Made by a program: the position numbers and the translations under genes. The notes below the pieces were generated by a model. That model had not been told where the DNA came from, searched no databases, and worked only from the letters and a program-made list of their open reading frames with translations. A stretch of DNA of 64,000 nt from Rhodococcus sp. KRD197 (GTDB taxonomy: Bacteria; Actinomycetota; Actinomycetes; Mycobacteriales; Mycobacteriaceae). Below, in pieces: positions 45,368 through 52,625 of this stretch (within the stretch, counting starts at the first letter, position 1; every line of letters begins with the position of its first letter). The stretch is taken from contig NZ_JABFAO010000004.1 in NCBI RefSeq assembly GCF_017168235.1, positions 1,044,028 to 1,108,027 of the forward strand. Direction: 5' to 3'.

Positions 45368-45958
45368 ATGTCCCTACCTCCGCCTTCGGTTCCGGATGGG
45401 TCGAGCACCGCCGACGTCCCAGGGTGCATTGTCCTATTCGACGGCAGCGTCCAGCTCGATTACGGCCAGTTCTATTTTCGATCCCCTGATGGACAGGGCG
45501 GGTGCGAGTTCGATGAAGCTTTTGTTGGTCAGCGCAACGGGTTGTGCGGTGCAGCAACGCCAGGTCAGCTCGTCCTGATCACCGGGCCGAACGTAGGCGA
45601 TCCGCATGTGCGCGCCGTGCTCCACACTCGCGAACCCGCTCTCGACGACCGATGGGAGGACATCGTGGAAGCAACCATGATCGTCCCTGAGCGTTCGGCG
45701 TACTCCATCGTGGAGTGGTCCGGAGCCGCACTCGGGGATGCCACGTACCTGTCCGCCGGCAGTTACCGGGTGCGGTACAGCGCTTCGGGAACGGACAATG
45801 CCCATCCCGCATCCACCAATTTCGTCGCAGATTCCGATGATTACTTGTTGCAACTGTGGCCGGCACCCACTGCCCCGGATCGAGTGGTCAAGCAAACCAG
45901 CAGTTCAGCGGCCTACTGGCACGCGTACTTCTCGCAGCAACAACACTTCACTGGCTAG
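45368..45958 (+). CDS. Hypothetical protein, possible immunity type
   Basis: 196 aa from ATG at 45368 (the frame is open further upstream but without coding character). Beta-rich, with CEFDEAFVGQRNGLCGA, LDDRWEDIVEATM, GSYRVRYSASG and DYLLQLWPAP. Such acidic Trp-containing proteins are often single-gene immunity proteins in actinobacteria; this is pattern-based and no family was recognised. Confidence 0.5.
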   Translation: MSLPPPSVPDGSSTADVPGCIVLFDGSVQLDYGQFYFRSPDGQGGCEFDEAFVGQRNGLCGAATPGQLVLITGPNVGDPHVRAVLHTREPALDDRWEDIVEATMIVPERSAYSIVEWSGAALGDATYLSAGSYRVRYSASGTDNAHPASTNFVADSDDYLLQLWPAPTAPDRVVKQTSSSAAYWHAYFSQQQHFTG

Positions 45959-46137
45959 AGACCTTCGGCTCTCACTTTGAGAGCTGTGGTGTCGCGGAAT
46001 CGTCCGCCTCGGGATCGTCCGATCGCGGTTGCCACGTTCACGTTCACTGACATCGGTGGATCGACGATGCGGCGGGTGGGTGGCTCGAAGGTGGTGGGCC
46101 AGGCGTCGAAGATGCCGGCCTCGTTGTCGGTGGTCAT
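45955..46137 (-). CDS. 60-aa protein coupled to ImuA-like gene
   Basis: Starts MTTDNEAGIFDAWPTTFEPP. Its ATG overlaps the ImuA-like gene's stop by 4 nt, and the tail is basic (GRSRGGRFRD). Function unknown; likely a partner of the upstream protein. Confidence 0.55.
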   Translation of the reverse strand: MTTDNEAGIFDAWPTTFEPPTRRIVDPPMSVNVNVATAIGRSRGGRFRDTTALKVRAEGL

Positions 46138-46973
46138 TGCGCTGCCGCGAGCGGTCGTCGGCCGGCGAGTTCGTCGGCGGGTGCGGGTGTCCACCGCAGG
46201 CCTTGCTCGCCGAAACTTGGGGCGGTGAGGGTGTAGCGGCCGGTGCGGTGCTGCGTTCCACGTCCGTGGACGGTGGTGTCGAGGGTGATCGACTTGATGC
46301 GGCCCCTCCCCTGCTCGATGCCGCCGTAGCTGTGGACGGTCGATGCGATGGTGAGATCGATACCGGGCATGCGTCCGTCCGTGACGGCCAGGATGCTGCC
46401 GTGCCGACGATTCCTGGCAAGCAAAGCTCTTGCGCGCGTGGGTGGTACGTCTCGACCGTGCACGGTCGTCACGACCAGATCTATGCCGTCGAGACAGATC
46501 GACGCGGCATCGAGAGGGTCGGTCGATCCCGGATCTACGAGATGGATCTTCGCGAGATTGCCGCCGTGTTCGTGGACGGCGAGCAGGCTCAAGCGGGGTT
46601 GGCCGACGAGGGCGACGTGGTGGCCTGCGGCGGATGCTTCGGCGATGAGGGCGATGAGCATCGATCCGGCACCGGTGACGGCGATGGCGGTTCCGCGGGC
46701 CAGGGCACCGCGTGGGAGCAGTTCGGCCAGTGGTCGCGGCACGGGCATGGTCCGCAGGGTTTTGCCGCGTACAGCGGCGATGAGCGGTTCCGGATCGCTG
46801 TCGACGACGGGCGCGAGGGGTTCAGCCCGATCGGGTGCGGTGATGGTGGGCAGGTCGGCGGGTGCGTGGTCGCGTCGGCCGCCGGGGACGGTGGCCATGC
46901 GTCGACGGAGGACGTCGAGCTGGGCGCTCTTGTCGAGTCCGGTGAGGTCTTCGATCGCGTCGACGGTGGCCAC
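46134..46973 (-). CDS. ImuA-like RecA-fold protein
   Basis: 279 aa from GTG with GAAAGG upstream. LLPRGALARGTAIAVTGAGS, VALVGQPRLSLLAVHEHGG, DGIDLVVTTVHGRDV and PGIDLTIAST follow the actinobacterial ImuA' pattern, a RecA-fold protein without a functional Walker A that acts with ImuB and DnaE2 in mutagenic repair. No ImuB or DnaE2 is in the window, so it may recruit host partners or serve another recombination-related task. The assignment is by pattern memory and should be searched. Confidence 0.55.
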   Translation of the reverse strand: MATVDAIEDLTGLDKSAQLDVLRRRMATVPGGRRDHAPADLPTITAPDRAEPLAPVVDSDPEPLIAAVRGKTLRTMPVPRPLAELLPRGALARGTAIAVTGAGSMLIALIAEASAAGHHVALVGQPRLSLLAVHEHGGNLAKIHLVDPGSTDPLDAASICLDGIDLVVTTVHGRDVPPTRARALLARNRRHGSILAVTDGRMPGIDLTIASTVHSYGGIEQGRGRIKSITLDTTVHGRGTQHRTGRYTLTAPSFGEQGLRWTPAPADELAGRRPLAAAQ

Positions 46974-47060
46974 GTGGATCGACCTTTCGTCGTGCCGGTA
47001 GGAGCCACCGTCAGAGTATCGAACACCCGTTCGAGTTGTCGAATGTGCTGGTGAGGGCGG

Positions 47061-47225
47061 TCAGCGAGGAACGGCGTGGCCGTCGAGGTCGGCCGCGGTG
47101 AAGGTCCAGGCGAGGTGCCGGTGCAGGTTGAGGGTGCGTTTGACCTGGTCGAGAGCTGCGACGACTGCCGGATGGTTGGGGTCGTGACCCTCGTTTCGGA
47201 TGGCGGTTCGTTCGTGGTGGTCCAT
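47061..47225 (-). CDS. 54-aa hypothetical protein
   Basis: Starts MDHHERTAIRNEGHDPNHPA and contains a short helix and a WTFTAADLDG segment. The start is uncertain: no good ribosome binding site, and the frame is open upstream. Low-moderate support. Confidence 0.4.
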   Translation of the reverse strand: MDHHERTAIRNEGHDPNHPAVVAALDQVKRTLNLHRHLAWTFTAADLDGHAVPR

Positions 47226-47313
47226 ACCTGCTTGGACGCCGTCGGGCTCGAGTTGGTTCCGGCAACAGTCATTCGCGTGAACGACTGGACGGGCATGGAT
47301 GAGCGCTGGGTGT

Positions 47314-47338
47314 GGCCCCGCCCGGTGTGGGCGGGGCC
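47314..47338. terminator. Terminator-like hairpin
   Basis: Perfect 10-bp GGCCCCGCCC / GGGCGGGGCC stem with a 5-nt loop just past the stop of the minus gene at 47345. No T-run. Confidence 0.6.
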
Positions 47339-47344
47339 GTCCGG

Positions 47345-47557
47345 CTAGAGCTGCAGCGGCTGGATCGGTTCGTCGGTGCGGTGTTTGCCGAGTAGGCATT
47401 CCCAGGTCCGGGTGTCGAGCTGCTCGGGAGCGAGGCGTTGCCCGAACTTCGTGGCGTGGTGGATGTCCGCGTGCAGGCCGCCCAGATTGTGGGTGGCTGC
47501 GCGTGCGCCGCGGTTGTAGGCGGCGGATGCGATGGCGGAGAGGCGATCTGGATACAT
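47345..47557 (-). CDS. Small protein behind structured leader copy 1
   Basis: 70 aa, AAAGGA before the ATG at 47557. Starts MYPDRLSAIASAAYNRGARA and reads as helical with a TWECLLGKHRTDEP end. Its upstream region is the conserved leader shared with the gene at 48855. No family recognised. Confidence 0.6.
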   Translation of the reverse strand: MYPDRLSAIASAAYNRGARAATHNLGGLHADIHHATKFGQRLAPEQLDTRTWECLLGKHRTDEPIQPLQL

Positions 47558-47575
47558 GGCGACGGTCCTTTCGAG

Positions 47576-47740
47576 GTTCGGATGAGACGCAGCGATCGGA
47601 CATGACGAGGGTGGACTGTCAAACCACGTCTTGGGAGCTTGCGACCGTGGTTTGACTGGACGGGGTCCCCGGCATGTCAGACTCGGGCGACTCGTACGAC
47701 CCCCTTGGTGACCCACATGGGGCGACGCCGGAGGCGTCGA
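47576..47740 (-). promoter_or_regulatory. Conserved structured leader, copy 1
   Basis: Minus-strand leader of about 165 bp directly upstream of the 47557 start, matching copy 2 (49138-49300) over most of its length. Stems: TCAAACCACG (47619-47628) with CGTGGTTTGA (47646-47655), and a 5'-end hairpin GACGCC/GGCGTC. Copy 2 keeps both stems with changed bases, so the RNA shape is probably selected. Conserved loops include GTCGCAAGCTCCC. Confidence 0.7.
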
Positions 47741-47795
47741 GGTAGTGCAGTGAACGTCTACTCCCCCGCATCACCGCCCTGACAGCCGCGGCTTT

Positions 47796-48725
47796 TCAGT
47801 TGTGTCGGCGGTCTTCCTCGAGGCCGCGGAGTCGATCGAGTTCGGCTCGGTGCAGCGAGATCTCCTCGCGCAGGTCAGCGGCGATCGTCTTCTGCTCGTC
47901 GATGCGTTCGGTGTAGTCGCGGCGCAGCTCGGCTTCGCGTTTGGTGGCGTCGGTGCGCTGCTGGGCGAGCGTTGCCGCGTTGCTGCGGTTGTCGTCCTGG
48001 TGGGCGCTGCGTTCGGCGGCGAGATCGGTGCGCAGGGTCTTTGCCTCGGCACGTAGCTCGACTAGCTCGGCCTCGAGACGGCGGTCCTTCTCGTCGTAGC
48101 GGTCGATCGCTTCGCGGTGGCTGGTGTTGAGCGATGCCACTATGGAGTCGTGGGTGTCCTGCAGGGCGCCGATCTCGGCGCGTTGGCGTGCGTCGAGCTC
48201 GTCGAGTTCGGCGCGGTGCGCCGCCTTCTGATCCTCGACCTGGGCGCGGGCCAGCTCGGCGGCGTCTTCTGCTTCCTCGGTCCGCTCCCATGCCTCGGCC
48301 GCGTCGCGGCGTAGTTCGTCATTCTCGGCGTCGAGGGCGTCGGCGCGCACGGTCGCGGCGTGCGCTGCCGCTTCGGCGGCGGCGGCGCGCTCCTCGGCGG
48401 CCGAGACGGTGCGTGCGGTTTCGGCGCGCATCAGCTCCAGTCGTTGGTCGAGGGCTTTGGGGTCCGAGACGGTCCCGATCGCGGATTCGACTCGCTGGAC
48501 CAGGGCCGTGAACTGCTCGGCCTGCGTGGCCAGCGCCGGGAGGACGGCGGCGAGCGATGCGACGGCCAGCTCGGGGGTCGCGGTGTCGGCCTCGTCGACG
48601 CCGGCAACTGCGCCGACCTTGCCGGCCTTCTCCGCTGCCCTGGCCCGGTGTGCCCGCACCCGGTCGGACGCGCTGGCGTGAATGCGGGGTCGGCCTGGCT
48701 TGCGGGGCGGCTCGGCTGCGGTCAT
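47796..48725 (-). CDS. Kfr-like coiled-coil DNA-binding protein
   Basis: 309 aa. A basic N-terminus (RKPGRPRIHASASDRVRAHR) precedes about 220 residues of nearly continuous coiled coil (AEERAAAAEAAAHAATVRAD onward). This matches KfrA-type plasmid proteins, whose N-terminus binds iteron-like operators and whose long coil assists segregation or nucleoid contact. Repeats directly upstream of its start fit autoregulation. Confidence 0.7.
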   Translation of the reverse strand: MTAAEPPRKPGRPRIHASASDRVRAHRARAAEKAGKVGAVAGVDEADTATPELAVASLAAVLPALATQAEQFTALVQRVESAIGTVSDPKALDQRLELMRAETARTVSAAEERAAAAEAAAHAATVRADALDAENDELRRDAAEAWERTEEAEDAAELARAQVEDQKAAHRAELDELDARQRAEIGALQDTHDSIVASLNTSHREAIDRYDEKDRRLEAELVELRAEAKTLRTDLAAERSAHQDDNRSNAATLAQQRTDATKREAELRRDYTERIDEQKTIAADLREEISLHRAELDRLRGLEEDRRHN

Positions 48726-48740
48726 GACTCAACTCTACCA

Positions 48741-48775
48741 TTTCATTTCATATCATTACGTTTCATTTCATTACG
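48741..48775. promoter_or_regulatory. AT-rich iterons upstream of Kfr-like gene
   Basis: Two adjacent copies of TTTCATTTCAT..ATTACG (48741-48760 and 48761-48775), 16-50 bp before the ATG. Strikingly AT-rich for this DNA; likely operator of the Kfr-like protein. Confidence 0.65.
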
Positions 48776-48797
48776 TTGCCGTAACGGGTTGGGAGAC

Positions 48798-48835
48798 AAA
48801 AAGGGGTCCCGGCCCCGTGATGGGACCGGGACCCC
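48798..48835 (-). terminator. Intrinsic terminator (minus strand)
   Basis: On the minus strand: GGGGTCCCGG stem with perfect 10-bp complement followed by TTTTT. Ends the gene at 48855-49118. Confidence 0.85.
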
Positions 48836-48854
48836 GGCTGTGGGGGGGCCTAGC

Positions 48855-49118
48855 TCAGTTAGTGCACCAGAAGGACCCGACCGGGATGGCTGCGCCCGGC
48901 TGCCCGGCGCACCACCGGCAGGTGGTGTCGTGCTCGATGCGTCCGAGCACTCCTTCGGCCTCCTCGATGAGGATGGGCAGCTCTGCTGCGCTGGCGAGCG
49001 CGAGCGCTTCGGTGGCCCACCGGGCCGCGCGCGGATCTTCGGCGGGGAGCTGAGCGGCTGTGCCGATGAGATCGGTGATGATCTGGTGATCGTTGAGCAG
49101 TTCGCTGTTGTTGTACAT
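48855..49118 (-). CDS. Cys-containing small protein behind leader copy 2
   Basis: 87 aa from ATG at 49118. Starts MYNNSELLNDHQIITDLIGT, helical middle, and ends with CRWCAGQP ... FWCTN, which could bind a metal. Its leader is the conserved structured element; an intrinsic terminator follows. No family recognised. Confidence 0.6.
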   Translation of the reverse strand: MYNNSELLNDHQIITDLIGTAAQLPAEDPRAARWATEALALASAAELPILIEEAEGVLGRIEHDTTCRWCAGQPGAAIPVGSFWCTN

Positions 49119-49137
49119 GACTGGACACCTTCCAAAG

Positions 49138-49300
49138 GTTCGGATGAGACGTCCTGGACTGACAGGCTGAGGGTGGACTGTCAACCCCGAAGAGGGAGCT
49201 TGCGACCGTGGGTTGATTGGACGGGCCCCCGGCATGTCAGGCTGGGACGACTCGTACGACCAAAATGGTGACCCATATGGGGCGGCCCCGAAGGGGGCGT
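49138..49300 (-). promoter_or_regulatory. Conserved structured leader, copy 2
   Basis: Second copy of the structured leader, ending about 20 bp before the ATG at 49118. The main stem is TCAACCC (49181-49187) with GGGTTGA (49210-49216): one pair differs from copy 1 on both sides (C-G for A-T), preserving pairing. The 5'-end hairpin is GCCCC-CTTC-GGGGC instead of GACGCC-TCC-GGCGTC. Conserved: GTCGTACGAGTCG and the ATGCCGGGG tract. Confidence 0.7.
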
Positions 49301-49322
49301 GCGGACGCGGTCACGCGTCCGA

Positions 49323-49460
49323 ATGCTGTTGCACTGCAACGGCTGCGGCTACCGCAATCCTCTTGCGATGCGAGAGCTGTATTGCTTTCTCAGTGTCTGT
49401 GAGAACGACTGCCGGAAATGGAATTCGGCTCGATTGCGGCTCGAATTACCGTGTCGATGA
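49323..49460 (+). CDS. Possible 45-aa zinc-ribbon protein
   Basis: Frame starting MLLHCNGCGYRNPLAM with CNGC and a second pair VCENDC, spaced like a small zinc ribbon. ATG without ribosome binding site, in the gap before the Lsr2-like gene. Only the cysteine spacing supports it. Confidence 0.3.
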   Translation: MLLHCNGCGYRNPLAMRELYCFLSVCENDCRKWNSARLRLELPCR

Positions 49461-49545
49461 AGAATGCGGATATCGGCGCTGGTTACTCTCTTGATGACGA
49501 ATGCGGTTGCGCATAGCGAATGTGTCGATGAAAGGTTTTCCGGCT

Positions 49546-49914
49546 GTGGCCAAACGAGTGACAACCCAATTGGTGGACGATATCGACGGGTCGGTCATCG
49601 ACGACGAGTCCGGCGAAACGATCGAATTCACGATCAACGGCGTCGAGTACTCGATCGACCTGAAAGCAAAGAACGCGAACGAGTTTCACAAAAAGCTCGA
49701 CTACTACGTCGGGTACGCGACGCGGGTCGGTGGGCGTAAGCGTAAGCCCTCCCCCACTGCTGCGTCGACCGCGACAGCGGCCGGCGGATCGGTCAAGCGT
49801 GATCCGGCGCAGACGCGGGCGATTCGGCAGTGGGCGTTCGACCAGGGTTACGAGATCAGCGAGCGTGGCCGGATTCCGGCCGATGTGGAAGAGGCGTACA
49901 ACGCCGCTCACTGA
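49546..49914 (+). CDS. lsr2: Lsr2-family nucleoid-associated protein
   Basis: 122 aa from the GTG at 49546, chosen because Lsr2 proteins begin MAKxVT and GAAAGG lies 10 nt upstream. N-terminal dimerisation domain (RVTTQLVDDIDGS, IEFTINGVEYSIDL), linker, and C-terminal DNA-binding domain ending with an RAIRQWAFDQGYEISERGRI helix pair; the family's RGR AT-hook-like residues are present. Lsr2 silences AT-rich foreign DNA; a plasmid copy can lower fitness cost to the host. Confidence 0.92.
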   Translation: MAKRVTTQLVDDIDGSVIDDESGETIEFTINGVEYSIDLKAKNANEFHKKLDYYVGYATRVGGRKRKPSPTAASTATAAGGSVKRDPAQTRAIRQWAFDQGYEISERGRIPADVEEAYNAAH

Positions 49915-50025
49915 TTTCGGTGAGTCGCCTGCGGCGACGTGAGCGGGTGCCGGTGGTGGTGCGCCGAGCGGGGGAGCTCGAGGGCGGCGGCAGCCCCCTC
50001 GACCCGGGCCGGGGACGCCGAGCCG

Positions 50026-50060
50026 CCGGTGGCGGGCACCGTAGAGGTACCCGCCACCGG
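50026..50060. terminator. Hairpin between convergent lsr2-like and parB-like genes
   Basis: 11-bp CCGGTGGCGGG / CCCGCCACCGG stem with a 13-nt loop, and TTTCGG on the plus side. Positioned to stop both genes. Confidence 0.7.
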
Positions 50061-50069
50061 TTTCGGTTC

Positions 50070-51788
50070 CTAATCGGTGATGCTCTCCTCGCTGGGGGCG
50101 GTCAGTGCGTCGTAGCCCTGCTCTGGGGTGAGCGTTCCGGCTGCGACCTGCTCGACCGGGCTCAGGTCGTAGCCGTGCTCGACCAGCAGGTCCAGGTAGT
50201 TGTCCTGGTTGCCGTAGCCGCTGCGCTTCCACCAGTCCTTGCCGGTCCCGCTCATACGAGCTTCGTAGGCGGCGAGGATCTGGGCGAGCAGGATGACCTG
50301 CGCGCGGGTGTCGTTGGCCTTGTCGATCACCTGTGCCAGCGCATCACGCGCGGCCCGCTCTTTCCAATCGCCGTACACGATGGTCGTTGGCTCGGCCACC
50401 GTGACTCCGAGCAGCTCCGCGAGGTACTGCGACGCCTTGTTCTGGGTAAGCAGTCCAGGCTCTTCGACGAGGGTGTCGGTGATCCACTTCGCGGCACCCT
50501 TCGGCAGGGTCTTGCCGGTGAGGAACCTCGACAGGAACTCCTTGCGGACCACGGTCGCAGCGAGTGACGCGACGTTCAGCGCCTTGGTGCGCCGCCGCAC
50601 GGCCCTCTCGGCTTCCTTCGCTGCCGCCTCGGCGGCGAGTCGCTTCTGCTCGGCCGCCTGGGCGACTGCCTCGGCGTCGGCGGGGTCAACGTCACCGGCG
50701 GGTGCGGCCAACGCGGCCGCGAGGATCGGCCCTGGCTTCACACCAGCGTCGTCGGGGTCTGCGGTGAAGTATTCCGGCACCCAGACCTCGACGGTTCCGA
50801 TGTCCTTGTGGTGGTGCAGTCCGGCCTCGGGCTCTGCTGACAGGTCGTCCTCGGTGTCCCAGTCGATGCTGTCCTCTTCGATAATTTCGCCTGTGTCGGT
50901 GAGGGTGTATCGCTCTTCCTTCGACAGCCACACCGCCCAGTGCCCCGCTGCGCCGTCGATCACGGCGTCGGTCACTGGGCCACCGTCGGCGGTCACCAGA
51001 TCGTCTGCGCGCAGGTACGGGTCGCCGTAGGCCGGTTCTTCCTCGAGGAGGGTGAACCCTCGTTCGGCGTAGGGGATGCCTGCCTCGGCGCGGGCTTTGC
51101 GCTCGGCGCGGTCGTTGAGCAATCGCTGCGCGGTCCACCGGAAGTCGTACCGCGCTCCCAGGAGCTTCTCGACGGCGGCGGCGTCGCCTTCGGCGTCGAA
51201 CTCCGCGACGATCGCGGCCTGGTCGAGGGTGAGCTGCCCGGCGTCGAGGGCCGCGCGGGCGGTCTGCGAGCGGCCCGCTGTACCTGCGGTTTTCGCGGTC
51301 TCCCGATTGTCGTAGTGCAACGCCTTGGCGATCTTGGTGACAGAGACACCGAGATCGAGCATGTCGGTCACGGCCTTGGCGCGTTGGCCGTCGGTGAGCG
51401 CGATGCGGCAGTCGTTGGTGTTCACCTGCTTGGTGAGACGTTCGATTTCTCGATCCTTGGCCTTGCTCGCGGCGGTCCGGATCAGTACCGGCACGCTCTC
51501 GACACCGGCTTCGATCGCGGCGAGGGTACGAACCTGTCCATCGATGACGACGACCAGGTCACCGTCGCGGCGCGCGAGGATCGGCACCAGGACACCGAGC
51601 TCGATGATGGAGGCGACGACCGCGCGGAACTTGGCCGACTCGGTGTCGACCTCGTCGCGGACGTTCGGTCCGACCTCGAGGGCAGTGGGGTGCAGGCGGG
51701 CGTACTCCTCGCCCGCCCCCACGACCGGCGTGGTGCCAGTCGTGGGGGCTTCGGTTGCGGCGGTGGTGGTTTCGATGCTTGCGGTCAT
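50070..51788 (-). CDS. ParB-like partition protein
   Basis: 572 aa, GGGAGAG before ATG. N-terminal ParB/Spo0J domain: NVRDEVDTESAKFRAVVASI, ELGVLVPILARRDGDLVVVI, DGQVRTLAAIEAGVESVPV and an HTH region (DLGVSVTKIAKALHYDNRET). A long helical C-terminal half (about 380-570) with a coiled Ala/Glu/Lys stretch makes it larger than typical ParB. No ParA in the window. Likely role: segregation or regulation of plasmid copies. Confidence 0.82.
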   Translation of the reverse strand: MTASIETTTAATEAPTTGTTPVVGAGEEYARLHPTALEVGPNVRDEVDTESAKFRAVVASIIELGVLVPILARRDGDLVVVIDGQVRTLAAIEAGVESVPVLIRTAASKAKDREIERLTKQVNTNDCRIALTDGQRAKAVTDMLDLGVSVTKIAKALHYDNRETAKTAGTAGRSQTARAALDAGQLTLDQAAIVAEFDAEGDAAAVEKLLGARYDFRWTAQRLLNDRAERKARAEAGIPYAERGFTLLEEEPAYGDPYLRADDLVTADGGPVTDAVIDGAAGHWAVWLSKEERYTLTDTGEIIEEDSIDWDTEDDLSAEPEAGLHHHKDIGTVEVWVPEYFTADPDDAGVKPGPILAAALAAPAGDVDPADAEAVAQAAEQKRLAAEAAAKEAERAVRRRTKALNVASLAATVVRKEFLSRFLTGKTLPKGAAKWITDTLVEEPGLLTQNKASQYLAELLGVTVAEPTTIVYGDWKERAARDALAQVIDKANDTRAQVILLAQILAAYEARMSGTGKDWWKRSGYGNQDNYLDLLVEHGYDLSPVEQVAAGTLTPEQGYDALTAPSEESITD

Positions 51789-51824
51789 GGCGGTGTCTCT
51801 CCCTGGTAGATTCTTCGGTTGGAG

Positions 51825-51853
51825 ACACCGGGCAGGTAGGAACTGTCCGGTGT
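51825..51853. terminator. Hairpin between 51889 gene and parB-like gene
   Basis: ACACCGGGCAG pairs with CTGTCCGGTGT (one mismatch), 7-nt loop, 35 bp upstream of the parB-like ATG. Could be a terminator or a leader structure of that gene. Confidence 0.5.
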
Positions 51854-51888
51854 TTCTTCGTTTCCGGGGCCGGTGTGGCCCTGGGGGT

Positions 51889-52176
51889 TTACTGCTGGGC
51901 GGTGGCCACGTGGTGGTGGCCTGCGAGCCGTGCGGCGTGGATCTCGGCCTCGCTGGCTCCGCGTTCGCGTGCGGTGCACGCCCAGAACGCGGCCCGCTCG
52001 AGGTGCGCGTCGACGGTGGTCGAGTTCGCGTCCGCAGCGGCCCGGTTGACCTGCTCGGTGTAGGCGGTGACCTGCGCGAGTGCGTGAGTCTTGACCTGTC
52101 CCGGTACCTGACCGATCGCGGCCATGATGGCGGTGTGCAGTCCCACCGTCCTCGGTCCTGTGATGGTGTCGTGCAT
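51889..52176 (-). CDS. Small helical protein downstream of element copy B
   Basis: 95 aa from ATG at 52176 with GAAGGGAAG upstream. Starts MHDTITGPRTVGLHTAIMAA and is helical (ADANSTTVDAHLERAAFWAC). Second of the three Met-His genes behind the long conserved element. No family recognised. Confidence 0.6.
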   Translation of the reverse strand: MHDTITGPRTVGLHTAIMAAIGQVPGQVKTHALAQVTAYTEQVNRAAADANSTTVDAHLERAAFWACTARERGASEAEIHAARLAGHHHVATAQQ

Positions 52177-52210
52177 GTCGCGTACTTCCCTTCTCAACTG
52201 GTGGCCGGAC

Positions 52211-52625
52211 CTTGTTGCCCTGCCACGTTTTTTCGCCGTTTCTGGCGTGAGGAGAGAAGTCAGCGCACGGGGCCGGAGCGTCAAGGGTCGGTCCGAAAAG
52301 TTTTCAGCCGAAGGCGTTTTGAAAAGTTTTCGGAGCCCTTGGGCCGGGAGCGCAGCGGACGCCGGCGGTTGATGCGGAGGTCACGGGTGATGAATGCTCG
52401 CCGGTAGCCAGAACCGAGTGAAAAAACGTCCTTCGCTCTTGTGAGTGCGGAGCGCAGCGGAGTTCAATTCGGGGGACGCCCGCAGGGTGGCCGGCACCGC
52501 CGTCAGGCGGAATGCACGACCGCTCGTCGACGCCGGCGGGGTGGCCACCTCCCGGCCGTGGAGCGCGTAAAGGTGATTGTGCGGGAGCGGCGGAGACCGG
52601 CCACGCCCAGCGGGTCGCGGTAGCG
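52211..52625 (-). repeat. Conserved intergenic element, copy B
   Basis: About 415 bp, from the stop of the pentapeptide pseudogene to the leader of the 52176 gene. It shares GTGCGGAGCGCAGCGGAGTT (52445-52464), GGTGATTGTGCGGGAGCG and the end tract near CTGGCGTGAGGAGAGA with copy C. It contains an internal AAAAGTTTTC repeat not seen in the other two. Confidence 0.8.

Noticed and set aside
48846-48920. tRNA-like start GGGGCCTAGCTCAGTTAG
   Set aside because: Resembles a tRNA acceptor/D-arm, but no anticodon arm or TTCGA T-arm follows at tRNA distance, and it overlaps the end of a minus-strand gene and its terminator.
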